Assembly: GCA_034666965.1 (NCBI GenBank)
Contig: JAXDKT010000116.1
Span: 1-5,093, forward strand
DNA: 5,093 nucleotides
Reading direction: 5' to 3'
From: Chersky-267 sp034666965
GTDB taxonomy: Bacteria > Chloroflexota > Limnocylindria > Limnocylindrales > CSP1-4
Positions 1 through 5,093 of this stretch are shown here, piece by piece; position 1 is the stretch's first letter; each line of letters starts with the position of its first letter. The translations under genes and the position numbers were made by a program. The notes under the pieces are model-generated. The model made no database searches and was not told the DNA's origin. It worked only from the letters and a program-made list of their open reading frames with translations.

Positions 1-569
1 CCGAAGACCGGCATCGCCCCCGGTCCCGTGCGGATCGCCTCGCCCACGATCACGGGATCGGTGCCGAGCAGCGGCGGGGCGACGAACCCCCCGCCGACAG
101 CGTCCCCGCCCGCTCCAGCGCCGTGGCAGGCGGCACACGAACTGATGAAGAGGTCACGCCCGCGGGCCACGTCGGCACCAGTGACCTGGACGGCAGGAAT
201 CGCGGGACCGCCCCCGAGTCCGGCGATGTAGTCGTCAAGGGCACGGATCTGTTGGTCGCTGAAGACCGGGTCGCGTCGCACCATGGGCGCACCCGGCGCT
301 GCCAGCGGCATCCGACCCGTTCGAAGCATGAAGTCCGCGGCCGCCGCGCCGACGCCCACGAGAGGTGGACCGTCCGAAGAACCGGCGCCAGCTCGCCCGT
401 GGCAGGCCGCGCAACTCTGGAGGTAGAGTGCGACCCCGTCGCCGCCGCTTACCTGCCCGACCGCCGCGTTCGCGGGTCGGACCGGCGTGAGAACCTCGGT
501 CAGGGCCCACCCGATCAGGATCGCGGCACAGGCAACGAGCCCACCGATCGCGCGTCGCCGGTCGTTCAC
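1..569 (-). CDS. qcrC: Cytochrome bc1 complex diheme cytochrome c subunit QcrC (3' end outside window)
   Basis: This is the membrane-anchored cytochrome c subunit of the menaquinol:cytochrome c reductase. In Actinobacteria it passes electrons from the bc1 complex directly to the aa3 oxidase within a supercomplex. 189 codons are visible. Residues 1-36 hold a basic start (NDRRR) and one hydrophobic segment (about 8-24), a signal or anchor. The first haem domain has C53-A-A-C56-H57, with M87 (in TGRMP) as likely axial ligand. The second has C145-A-A-C148-H149, with M186 (in GAMPVF) as likely ligand. The linking pattern GPPLVGVGAAAADF and GGGPAIP is characteristic of QcrC. The start is GTG at 569: GGAGAAGG (584-577) lies 7 bases upstream, and no ATG, GTG or TTG occurs in frame between it and the upstream TAG. 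Family members are about 260-280 residues with a C-terminal membrane helix, so roughly a third lies beyond the left edge, probably followed by qcrA and qcrB. The usual upstream gene ctaE is absent here. Family assignment is very secure. Confidence 0.92.
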   Translation of the reverse strand, partial: MNDRRRAIGGLVACAAILIGWALTEVLTPVRPANAAVGQVSGGDGVALYLQSCAACHGRAGAGSSDGPPLVGVGAAAADFMLRTGRMPLAAPGAPMVRRDPVFSDQQIRALDDYIAGLGGGPAIPAVQVTGADVARGRDLFISSCAACHGAGAGGDAVGGGFVAPPLLGTDPVIVGEAIRTGPGAMPVF

Positions 570-632
570 GCTCAGGCCTTCTCCGCCGATCGGTCGCCTT
601 GGCGAGGGGTCATCCGCGTACGTCGAGACCCC

Positions 633-638
633 ATTCTA
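633..638 (-). promoter_or_regulatory. Candidate -10 box for qcrC
   Basis: On the minus strand these bases read TAGAAT, five of six matches to TATAAT, in an otherwise very GC-rich gap. The implied transcript start, near 626, would give a leader of about 57 bases before the GTG at 569. No good -35 hexamer is found at 16-18 bases; the best sequence there is GC-rich (CCTGGG or CTGGGG). The site would need either an activator or the looser -35 tolerance of high-GC bacteria. It is also the spot where the upstream reading frame closes. This is an inference from position and match only. Confidence 0.35.
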
Positions 639-657
639 GTCGCCGTTACCAGCCCCC

Positions 658-702
658 CAGGCCCTCAGGCCTGCAGCTGAACGGCCGGCGTCACGCGCCG
701 GC
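658..702 (-). terminator. Two short hairpins after the ABC permease gene, possible terminator
   Basis: Two inverted repeats lie between the permease stop codon and the candidate qcrC promoter. The first met by RNA polymerase is a 7-bp perfect GC stem (702-696 with 690-684) around a 5-base loop. The second is a 6-bp stem CAGGCC/GGCCTG (658-663 with 668-673) around a 4-base loop. Neither is followed by a run of T on the minus strand, so a classical intrinsic terminator is not shown. In high-GC bacteria hairpins without a U tract are often proposed as terminators, and the position between two unrelated operons fits. Confidence 0.35.
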
Positions 703-726
703 TGTCACGCCCCGGCTGTCACGCCC
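685..726. repeat. 14-base-period tandem repeat at the permease stop codon
   Basis: Two perfect, adjacent copies of CGGCTGTCACGCCC occupy 699-712 and 713-726. A third, degenerate copy (685-698, about 10 of 14 matches) preserves GTCACGC at the same phase, so GTCACGC starts at 690, 704 and 718. The permease stop codon (TGA, 721-719) lies inside the right-hand copy. Because 14 is not a multiple of three, the TGA in each copy falls in a different minus-strand frame. The repeat overlaps one of the hairpins of the putative terminator. Confidence 0.85.
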
Positions 727-2047
727 GTGCCCCGGTCCCGATACCCGCACCCCGGCGCGAGAACGAGTCGACGATCACCGCCGCGAGGAGCACCAGACCG
801 GTGGCGATGAGTTGCCACTGGACCGGGAAGCCCAGGAGGTACAGGCCGTTATAGATGGTTCCGATGACCAATCCGCCCAGGACCCCGTGCACCATCCGGC
901 CGCGGCCGCCGAACAGGCTGGTCCCACCGATGACCGCGGCGGCCACCGCGTACAGGACGAGCTGCCCGCCGTTGACGTTGGTGTTCATGCCACCTTGCCA
1001 CGAGGCATACAGCAGGCCCGCGATCCCCGCCGTCAGGGAGCACAGCGCGAAGGCCCACGTGCGGATGGCGGCCAGGCTGATGCCGGCTCGCCGGGTCGCC
1101 TCGGGGTTGCCGCCGACCGCGTACACATAGCGACCGAACTTCGTCCTCTCGAGGAGCACGGTCCATACGACCAGCACGCCGAGAACGAGGGGCACGACCC
1201 ACGGCGCGCCGGTGATCGGCAGGACGACGCCCCGGTCGATGTCGCAGATGGCCACGACTACGATGCCGATGGCCGCCAGGAAGACGATCTTGAGCGCGGT
1301 CAGGGTCGCCGGCGGCGCCACCAATCCCGCGCGGCGCCGGCTGGCGTCGCGCAACCAGACGACGACACCGAACACGGCCACGATCACCGTCAGCCCGATC
1401 CAGGCGATCACGGGATCGATCGTGCCCTGCACCAGGTTGTAGAGGACCCGCTGATCGGGCTGCTGGGGACTCGCGATCGACACGCCCCCGGCGGGGCCCA
1501 GGATCACGATCATGAACCCGAACCAGATCAGGAAGCCTGCCAGCGTGACGACGAACGACGGCAGTCGAAGGCGCGTGATCAACGTGCCCTGGAGGGCCCC
1601 GATCAACCCGCACACGAGCAGCGCGGCGACGACGGCCGACCACCACGGCCAGCCCACCCCGGGCTGTACGAGCTCGGCGGCGATGATGCCGCCGACCGCG
1701 GCGACGTAGCCGATGGACAGGTCGATCTCGCCAAGCAGCAGCGCGAAACCCTCGGCCATCGCCAGCACCATGAAGACCGAACTCTGGATGAACAGGTTGA
1801 CCAGGTTGCCAGGCGACAGAAAGACGTGATTCGGGCTCACGATCTGGAACACCGCGGCGAGGATGACCAGAGCCAGGATCACCGGCAGGACCCCGGCATC
1901 GCCGCCTCTGACCCGGGCGAGCCAACCCTGCGCGTACTGGCCGACCGAGTCCGCAACGAGCTCGGGAGGGAGGACCTCGACCGCCGCGGCGGTGAGGTCG
2001 GGCGCGACGTCGGGGGCGGCACCGGGCGGAGGCGCGCTGGGGATCAT
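719..2047 (-). CDS. xylH: Sugar ABC transporter permease, XylH-type
   Basis: Inner-membrane permease of a CUT2-type (ribose/xylose class) sugar importer; two copies are expected to form the channel. The protein is 442 residues, somewhat longer than E. coli XylH (393). Residues 1-50 are a Pro/Ala-rich, then amphipathic, cytoplasmic extension, followed by about 10-12 hydrophobic segments (for example 52-70, 84-105, 136-156, 164-184). Family motifs are seen: EIDLSIGYV (107-115), the counterpart of the usual G-x-IDLSVG; LPSFVVTLA (162-170), the counterpart of LPPFIATLG; and, near the C-terminus, YAVGGNPEATRRAGI and VIGGTSLFGG. The long insert with the RRRAG stretch before YAVGGNPEA resembles XylH rather than RbsC. 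The ATG start lies inside the ATPase stop (ATGA overlap) and has no clear ribosome site of its own, which suggests translational coupling. No ATPase domain is present. The permease class is certain; xylose as substrate is inferred from the XylF partner. Confidence 0.88.
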   Translation of the reverse strand: MIPSAPPPGAAPDVAPDLTAAAVEVLPPELVADSVGQYAQGWLARVRGGDAGVLPVILALVILAAVFQIVSPNHVFLSPGNLVNLFIQSSVFMVLAMAEGFALLLGEIDLSIGYVAAVGGIIAAELVQPGVGWPWWSAVVAALLVCGLIGALQGTLITRLRLPSFVVTLAGFLIWFGFMIVILGPAGGVSIASPQQPDQRVLYNLVQGTIDPVIAWIGLTVIVAVFGVVVWLRDASRRRAGLVAPPATLTALKIVFLAAIGIVVVAICDIDRGVVLPITGAPWVVPLVLGVLVVWTVLLERTKFGRYVYAVGGNPEATRRAGISLAAIRTWAFALCSLTAGIAGLLYASWQGGMNTNVNGGQLVLYAVAAAVIGGTSLFGGRGRMVHGVLGGLVIGTIYNGLYLLGFPVQWQLIATGLVLLAAVIVDSFSRRGAGIGTGARA

Positions 2048-2880
2048 GTCGTCATCGACCCGGTGTCAGGAACCACGGCCGCCGTGGCCGGACCAGCCGC
2101 GAGGACCTGCCGTGTCGACGCCCCCGTGGTCATGTAGTCGACCACACTCTGGCGATCGAAGGACGACAGCCGGTCCTGGGCGACCATCCGGCCCAGGTAC
2201 AGGACGGCGATCCGGTCGGCGACCTCGAACACGTCGTTGAGGTTGTGGGAGATGATCATGACGGCGAGCCCGCGGTCCCTGAGCTGGCGGACCAGGTCGA
2301 GGACCGTCCGCGTGGCCGCCACGCCGAGCGCCGCGGTCGGCTCGTCCAGCAACACGAGCTTGGAGTTCCACATCACCGCCTTGGCCACGGCGACGGCTTG
2401 ACGCTGGCCCCCGGAGAGGGTCGCGACCGGCTGCCTGATCGAGCGCACGGTGGTCACCCGAAGGCTCAACAGCGTCGCCGCCGCGGCCCGCTCCATGTCG
2501 TCCTCGTCGAGCAGCAGGTGGCGCAGGCGCTCTCGCCCCAGGAACATGTTCTGGACGATATCCAGGTTGTCGGCGAGCGCCAGGTCCTGGTACACGGTCT
2601 CGATCCCCAGCGAGGCGGCATCGCGCGGGTTGTGGATATCGACCGGGCGGCCTTGCCAATACATCTGCCCGTGGTCGGGTTCGTAGATGCCCGCGATGCA
2701 CTTGGTCAGCGACGACTTGCCGGCCCCGTTGTCGCCGCACAGGGCGGTCACCTCGCCGGCCGGCAGATCGAGGTCGACCCCGAACAGCGCCTGGACCGGA
2801 CCGAAGTGCTTGTCGATGCCGCGGAGCTTCAGCAGGGGCTCCGCTGCCCCGGGGTCATGCGCGCGGGCGATGAGGCTCAT
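2044..2880 (-). CDS. Sugar ABC transporter ATP-binding protein, single nucleotide-binding domain (XylG/FrcA role)
   Basis: Cytoplasmic ATPase that powers the importer. In 278 residues all elements of one complete ABC domain appear in order: Walker A GDNGAGKS (49-56), Q-loop Gln98 in VYQDLALADNL, signature LSGGQ (155-159), Walker B LVLLDEP (175-181) with catalytic Glu180, and switch His212 in IISHNL. The D-loop reads AALGV rather than the usual SALD, a variant also known to me from FrcA-like single-domain sugar ATPases. E. coli XylG, MglA and RbsA are fused double-domain proteins of about 500 residues, so this one must act as a homodimer. The open frame extends to 3138, but that region would overlap the upstream gene and the stem-loop. 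The chosen ATG at 2880 has GGAAGGG (2896-2890) 9 bases upstream, and family homology begins at once (LLKLRGIDKHFG). The stop overlaps the permease start by four bases. The function is certain; the sugar is inferred. Confidence 0.92.
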   Translation of the reverse strand: MSLIARAHDPGAAEPLLKLRGIDKHFGPVQALFGVDLDLPAGEVTALCGDNGAGKSSLTKCIAGIYEPDHGQMYWQGRPVDIHNPRDAASLGIETVYQDLALADNLDIVQNMFLGRERLRHLLLDEDDMERAAAATLLSLRVTTVRSIRQPVATLSGGQRQAVAVAKAVMWNSKLVLLDEPTAALGVAATRTVLDLVRQLRDRGLAVMIISHNLNDVFEVADRIAVLYLGRMVAQDRLSSFDRQSVVDYMTTGASTRQVLAAGPATAAVVPDTGSMTT

Positions 2881-2948
2881 CTTGTCGTTCCCTTCCAGCA
2901 GTCGGGCCCCGGGACGGACGCCTCCGGAGCGACGGGTCCGGCACGCGA

Positions 2949-2965
2949 CCGATCGGGTCGATCGG
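2949..2965 (-). promoter_or_regulatory. Small inverted repeat between stem-loop and ATPase gene
   Basis: CCGATC (2949-2954) and GATCGG (2960-2965) form a 6-bp stem around five bases, just downstream of the large stem-loop in transcript direction. An alternative pairing, CGACC (2946-2950) with GGTCG (2956-2960), competes with it. It may extend the structured spacer, but short GATC-based palindromes are common in this GC-rich sequence, so the role is uncertain. Confidence 0.25.
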
Positions 2966-2968
2966 CTC

Positions 2969-3005
2969 GCCAGCGTCGCAGCTGAGAGGTGGCTGCGACG
3001 CTGGC
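2969..3005 (-). promoter_or_regulatory. Intercistronic 14-bp stem-loop after the binding-protein gene
   Basis: A perfect 14-bp inverted repeat (arms 2969-2982 and 2992-3005, GCCAGCGTCGCAGC and its complement) encloses a 9-base loop. On the transcript it starts 15 bases after the TAA of the binding-protein gene and ends 88 bases before the ATPase ATG. There is no T run after it. In ABC operons such as malEFG, hairpins in this position protect the binding-protein mRNA from 3' exonucleases, or act as partial terminators, so that far more binding protein than membrane components is made. The structure is seen directly; the role is inferred from position. Confidence 0.75.
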
Positions 3006-3020
3006 ATCGCGGTCGGCGCC

Positions 3021-4328
3021 TTACGGCGCGATGCCGTTGGCGGTGCAGACCGCGGCGCCGACGGCGGCGCACAGATCCGAAGCTGACACGAAGGCGTCCT
3101 TGATCACGGTCGAGGCCATGTTCGAGGTGTCGACCCACGTAGCCGTGAGGAGCGTGGCCGGCTCGGTCACCGCTGAGTCGGCCGGATTCGTCGTCGTGCC
3201 GTTCACGAGCTCGGCGGGCGGCGTGACGCCGGCCCGCAGGTAGGTCGCGAGGGCCACGGCGGCCTGCGCCTCAAGGTAGACCGGCTTGTAGACCGAGCCG
3301 CACTGGTATCCCTCGAGGGTGTTCTGCATGCCCTGGAGCGTCGCATCCTGCCCGGTGGTGGGGATGGTCTTGGCGGGCACGCCAGCCGACTTGAGGGCCG
3401 TGACGACCGCGTTGGCCAGACCGTCGTTGGCGGTGACGACCGAGTTGATCTCGGGGTGCGCGGTGAACTGCTGCTGGAAGATCGTGCCGCCCGTCGTGTT
3501 GTTCCAGCCCGGGGCGATCTGATCGCCCACGAGCGCGAAGCCAGCGCCGTTCGTCAGACCGGCCGTCAGCGGCGTGGTCGCCTGGCCCCAGATCACCGAG
3601 TTGTAGCCCTGGGCGAACGAGATCGCGTTCGGATCCGTGTCCTCGCCGCCGTCCAGCTCGAACACCTTGGGAGCCGCCACTTTCCACGCCGTGGCGCAGT
3701 CCATGAAGCCCTGGCCGATGAGCTTGCCCACGGCCTCGTTGTCGAAGCTGACGTAGTTGGTATCCGTTCCCTGGAATGTCGCGCGGTCATAACTGATCTC
3801 TCGGACACCGGCCGCCGCGGCGGCTGCCTGGATCTGATTGCCGACCGTGCTGTCCAACGGATCGACCACCAGCACCTTGGCGCCGAGGGTGATGTCGGCC
3901 TGGGCGAGGGCCAGCTCGGTGGCGTCGTTGCCCTGTGCGTTGTCGATCTTGAAGTCGGAGGTCTTGTAGCCGGCTCCCGTGAAGGCCTTGGTCAGGTACG
4001 GAGCATCGAAGTCGACGTAGCGCGACGAGGACGTGGTATCGGGGAGGATGACCCCGACGAGGCCGCTGCCCGCGGCCGTCAGTGCCGTCAGTTCGGACAT
4101 GACCGAGAAGCCGCTATCGAAGGACCCTACGCCGAGCGCCGGTGCGCTCGCGGTCGGGCCCGAAGCCGACGCGGCCGGCGACGACGATGCGGGCGGCGCC
4201 GATGCTGATGGAGACGAGGTCGGCGATGGCGCGCTTCCGCTACATGCCGCGACCAAGAAGACGCCGGCAAAGGCGACGGCCATTGCGTTCTTCAGGGGCT
4301 TACTGGCTCGTGTTCTCATGGAACCCAT
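3021..4328 (-). CDS. xylF: XylF-type sugar-binding lipoprotein of the ABC importer
   Basis: Extracytoplasmic substrate-binding protein, 435 residues, periplasmic-binding-protein type 1 fold. Residues 1-28 are a lipoprotein signal (basic start, hydrophobic 15-28) ending in lipobox V26-A-A-C29. Residues 30-64 are a Ser/Ala/Pro linker. The sugar-binding body matches XylF/ChvE landmarks: VGVILPDTTSSSRY (91-104), ISYDR (178-182) followed by YVSFDNEAVG (192-201), TANDGLA (299-305), TTGQDATLQGM (324-334), VYKP (346-349) and STVIKDAF (406-413). E. coli XylF carries close equivalents of YDR, SFDNE, GQDADL, VYKP and STVIKD, which makes D-xylose the best substrate guess; ChvE-like binding of other sugars is possible. 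Besides the lipid-bearing C29 there are four Cys (211, 343, 420, 428), which could form disulfides outside the cell. The start is uncertain: ATG 4328 lies 2 bases from AGGAAGG (4337-4331) and ATG 4319 lies 11 bases from it; both give a workable signal peptide. First gene of the operon. Confidence 0.9.
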   Translation of the reverse strand: MGSMRTRASKPLKNAMAVAFAGVFLVAACSGSAPSPTSSPSASAPPASSSPAASASGPTASAPALGVGSFDSGFSVMSELTALTAAGSGLVGVILPDTTSSSRYVDFDAPYLTKAFTGAGYKTSDFKIDNAQGNDATELALAQADITLGAKVLVVDPLDSTVGNQIQAAAAAAGVREISYDRATFQGTDTNYVSFDNEAVGKLIGQGFMDCATAWKVAAPKVFELDGGEDTDPNAISFAQGYNSVIWGQATTPLTAGLTNGAGFALVGDQIAPGWNNTTGGTIFQQQFTAHPEINSVVTANDGLANAVVTALKSAGVPAKTIPTTGQDATLQGMQNTLEGYQCGSVYKPVYLEAQAAVALATYLRAGVTPPAELVNGTTTNPADSAVTEPATLLTATWVDTSNMASTVIKDAFVSASDLCAAVGAAVCTANGIAP

Positions 4329-4494
4329 GTCCTTCCTGGGCCTTCGGGGATGCGTTGCGGCCCGACGCCGGGGAACCGGGAGGGAGGACCGCGGAACGTG
4401 CCTGAACGTACGCCCGCGTTCGACGCCCCGAAAGTGATGCGGTACCCGACCTGCGCCTGACGAATGTCACGGCCCGGTCGTCACCCCGAGGCGT
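4329..4494 (-). promoter_or_regulatory. Leader/promoter region of the sugar ABC operon, with repeat elements
   Basis: This 166-base gap separates the four-helix protein gene from the binding-protein gene and should contain the operon promoter. It ends with AGGAAGG (4337-4331) next to the start codons. Candidate protein-binding motifs are a GTCAC direct repeat (4466-4470 and 4480-4484), a small palindrome TGAC-GAAT-GTCA (4458-4469), and GAACGT repeated ten bases apart (4394-4399 and 4404-4409), followed by the inverted half CGTTC (4417-4421). The best -35-like hexamer is GTGACA (4470-4465), but no convincing -10 follows at 16-18 bases. No terminator hairpin is evident after the four-helix gene, so readthrough from upstream is possible. 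No open frame here looks coding. Confidence 0.4.
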
Positions 4495-4884
4495 TCAGCC
4501 GGTCGCGATCAGCCGTAGTCCGAGCCCCAGCAGGACGATGCCGCCGCCGGCAGTCCAGATATCTCGTCGCAGTCGAGACCTCCCGGCCGGGCCCGCGCGT
4601 GCTCCGATCGCGATCGCGATCGGCATCGAGATGAGGGCGGCCGGTCCGTACAGGAAGTGGAGCGGATCCGCCGGCCGAGACCCAGCGCCGAGCAGTGCGA
4701 GGCCGACGAGTCCCGCGACCGCCACCAGGGCGATCTCGGCCAGCACGGCGCGGTCCACTGCGTAACGGTGGTCCGAACGGCCACCGGAACGTCTGCCCGC
4801 GATCACCGACCACGTCGCGACAACGACAAGGGTCAGTGCCCCAGCGATCGATGCCAGCCCAAGGAGATCGTGCACGGCCGTCAC
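4495..4884 (-). CDS. Small four-helix membrane protein with LHFLYG motif, function unknown
   Basis: A 129-residue integral membrane protein. Four hydrophobic segments are visible: about 7-29, 46-68, 77-95 and 109-127, joined by short Arg-rich loops (RRSGGR at 31-36 and GRSRLRR at 101-107). The loop before helix 3 carries DPLHFLYG (73-80), and the last helix ends in LGLGLRLIATG. I recall small conserved four-helix proteins in Actinobacteria and Chloroflexota with the same layout: HD near the start, HxLYG or HxFYG before helix 3, and GLGIRA-like at the end. They are annotated only as hypothetical. The conserved His residues (5, 76) near membrane faces could bind a metal or haem, but this is speculation. 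The start is GTG at 4884 with a weak GGTGG (4893-4889) 4 bases upstream; GTG at 4875 is an alternative. The alternating hydrophobic pattern makes this frame clearly the coding one. It lies 41 bases after the preceding gene and may be co-transcribed with it. Confidence 0.75.
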   Translation of the reverse strand: MTAVHDLLGLASIAGALTLVVVATWSVIAGRRSGGRSDHRYAVDRAVLAEIALVAVAGLVGLALLGAGSRPADPLHFLYGPAALISMPIAIAIGARAGPAGRSRLRRDIWTAGGGIVLLGLGLRLIATG

Positions 4885-4925
4885 CGGGCCACCGTAGCGC
4901 AGCGGTGGTCGGCTGCGAGGAGGGG

Positions 4926-5093
4926 TCAGACCGTGGCGGCCCGGGCGTGGCCGAAGTACATGAGCTCCCAGATCGCGTCCTCGGTCGAATACTGATCGAC
5001 GACCTCGGCGCCGCGCTGGTGCTCGACCCGGATCTCGCCCGAGAACCGCAGATAGGCCCCGTCGAAACGAAAGAGCTGGGCGGCGGCGCGCTT
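4926..5093 (-). CDS. C-terminal fragment of an unrecognised protein (5' end outside window)
   Basis: The minus-strand frame is open from the right edge to TGA at 4928-4926, giving 55 residues with no usable start codon, so the gene begins outside the window. The text looks like a real soluble protein rather than a GC shadow: a mix of aromatic and charged residues in LFRFDGAYLRFSGEIRVEH, then VVDQYSTEDAIWELMYFGH near the end. The first part suggests consecutive beta strands (AYLRFSGEIRVEH), and the second a short acidic helix with Trp and Tyr. I cannot assign a family. The stop lies 41 bases before the GTG of the four-helix protein, so the two may share a transcript. Confidence 0.65.
   Translation of the reverse strand, partial: KRAAAQLFRFDGAYLRFSGEIRVEHQRGAEVVDQYSTEDAIWELMYFGHARAATV

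Noticed and set aside
123..680. 185-codon plus-strand open frame
   Set aside because: It is antisense to qcrC, whose two CxxCH motifs and family pattern fix the coding strand; its translation is Arg/Asp/Pro-rich with no recognisable features.
849..1925. 358-codon minus-strand open frame overlapping the permease
   Set aside because: It is a shifted frame of the permease gene; its translation is Arg/Gly/Pro-rich and lacks the membrane segments seen in the proper frame.
599..2137. 512-codon open frame on the plus strand
   Set aside because: It is antisense to the permease and is almost entirely Asp, Arg, Gly, Gln, Glu and Pro with no domain or hydrophobic core. It is a GC-driven mirror of the strongly coded minus-strand gene.
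2881..3138. N-terminal extension of the ATPase to a start at 3138
   Set aside because: It would overlap the binding-protein gene by over 100 bases and translate the stem-loop into Arg-rich text. The ATG at 2880 has a good ribosome site and begins where homology begins.
3807..3832. GCC/GCG-rich, repeat-like stretch in the binding-protein gene
   Set aside because: It encodes an Ala run (about residues 168-173) at the end of a helix, which is ordinary Ala codon use in a high-GC gene and not a separate repeat element.
3456..4208. 250-codon plus-strand open frame
   Set aside because: It is antisense to the XylF-like gene and Arg/Gly/Val-rich with no motif, while the minus strand matches XylF along its whole length.
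4481..4813. 110-codon minus-strand frame overlapping the four-helix protein gene
   Set aside because: Its translation is Arg/Gly/Asp-rich without structure; the frame 4884-4495 gives four regular membrane helices.
1..5093. Possible novel defence, mobile or CRISPR system
   Set aside because: No transposase, integrase, nuclease, toxin-antitoxin pair, spaced repeat array or tRNA-like fold is visible. All recognisable genes are housekeeping respiration and sugar transport.

Overview
The window is high-GC DNA in which every credible gene lies on the minus strand. From the right edge leftwards the order is: the C-terminal end of an unrecognised protein (5093-4926); a small four-helix membrane protein (4884-4495); a complete three-gene sugar ABC importer (4328-719) made of a XylF-type binding lipoprotein, a single-domain ATPase and a XylH-type permease; and the first 189 codons of a diheme cytochrome c of the bc1 complex, qcrC (569-1), which runs off the left edge. 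The plus strand has several long open frames, but they are shadows of the minus-strand genes and encode low-complexity Arg/Asp/Gly/Pro-rich text.

A QcrC with two CxxCH haem motifs and the 'GPPLVGVG...TGRMP...GPAIP' pattern is typical of Actinobacteria and is also plausible in some high-GC Chloroflexota. The Ser/Ala/Pro linker after the lipobox of the binding protein and the strong GC bias fit either group. The sequence alone does not let me choose between them.

The importer genes work as one unit. The lipoprotein captures an aldopentose-type sugar (D-xylose is the best guess) outside the membrane, the permease forms the channel, and the ATPase drives transport. ATPase and permease overlap by the four bases ATGA, so they are probably translationally coupled. 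A perfect 14-bp stem-loop sits between the binding-protein gene and the ATPase gene, where many ABC operons use a hairpin to keep the binding-protein message more abundant. No regulator and no sugar-catabolic gene is present.

Non-coding stretches are short (41, 166, 140 and 149 bases). They hold the stem-loop, a 14-base-period tandem repeat at the permease stop codon, a candidate -10 box for qcrC, and a GTCAC-N9-GTCAC direct-repeat element found at both ends of the ABC operon. I saw no tRNA, rRNA, CRISPR array, insertion sequence or phage gene. The window reads as ordinary chromosomal sequence; the most useful leads are the regulatory elements and the two uncharacterised genes at the right.
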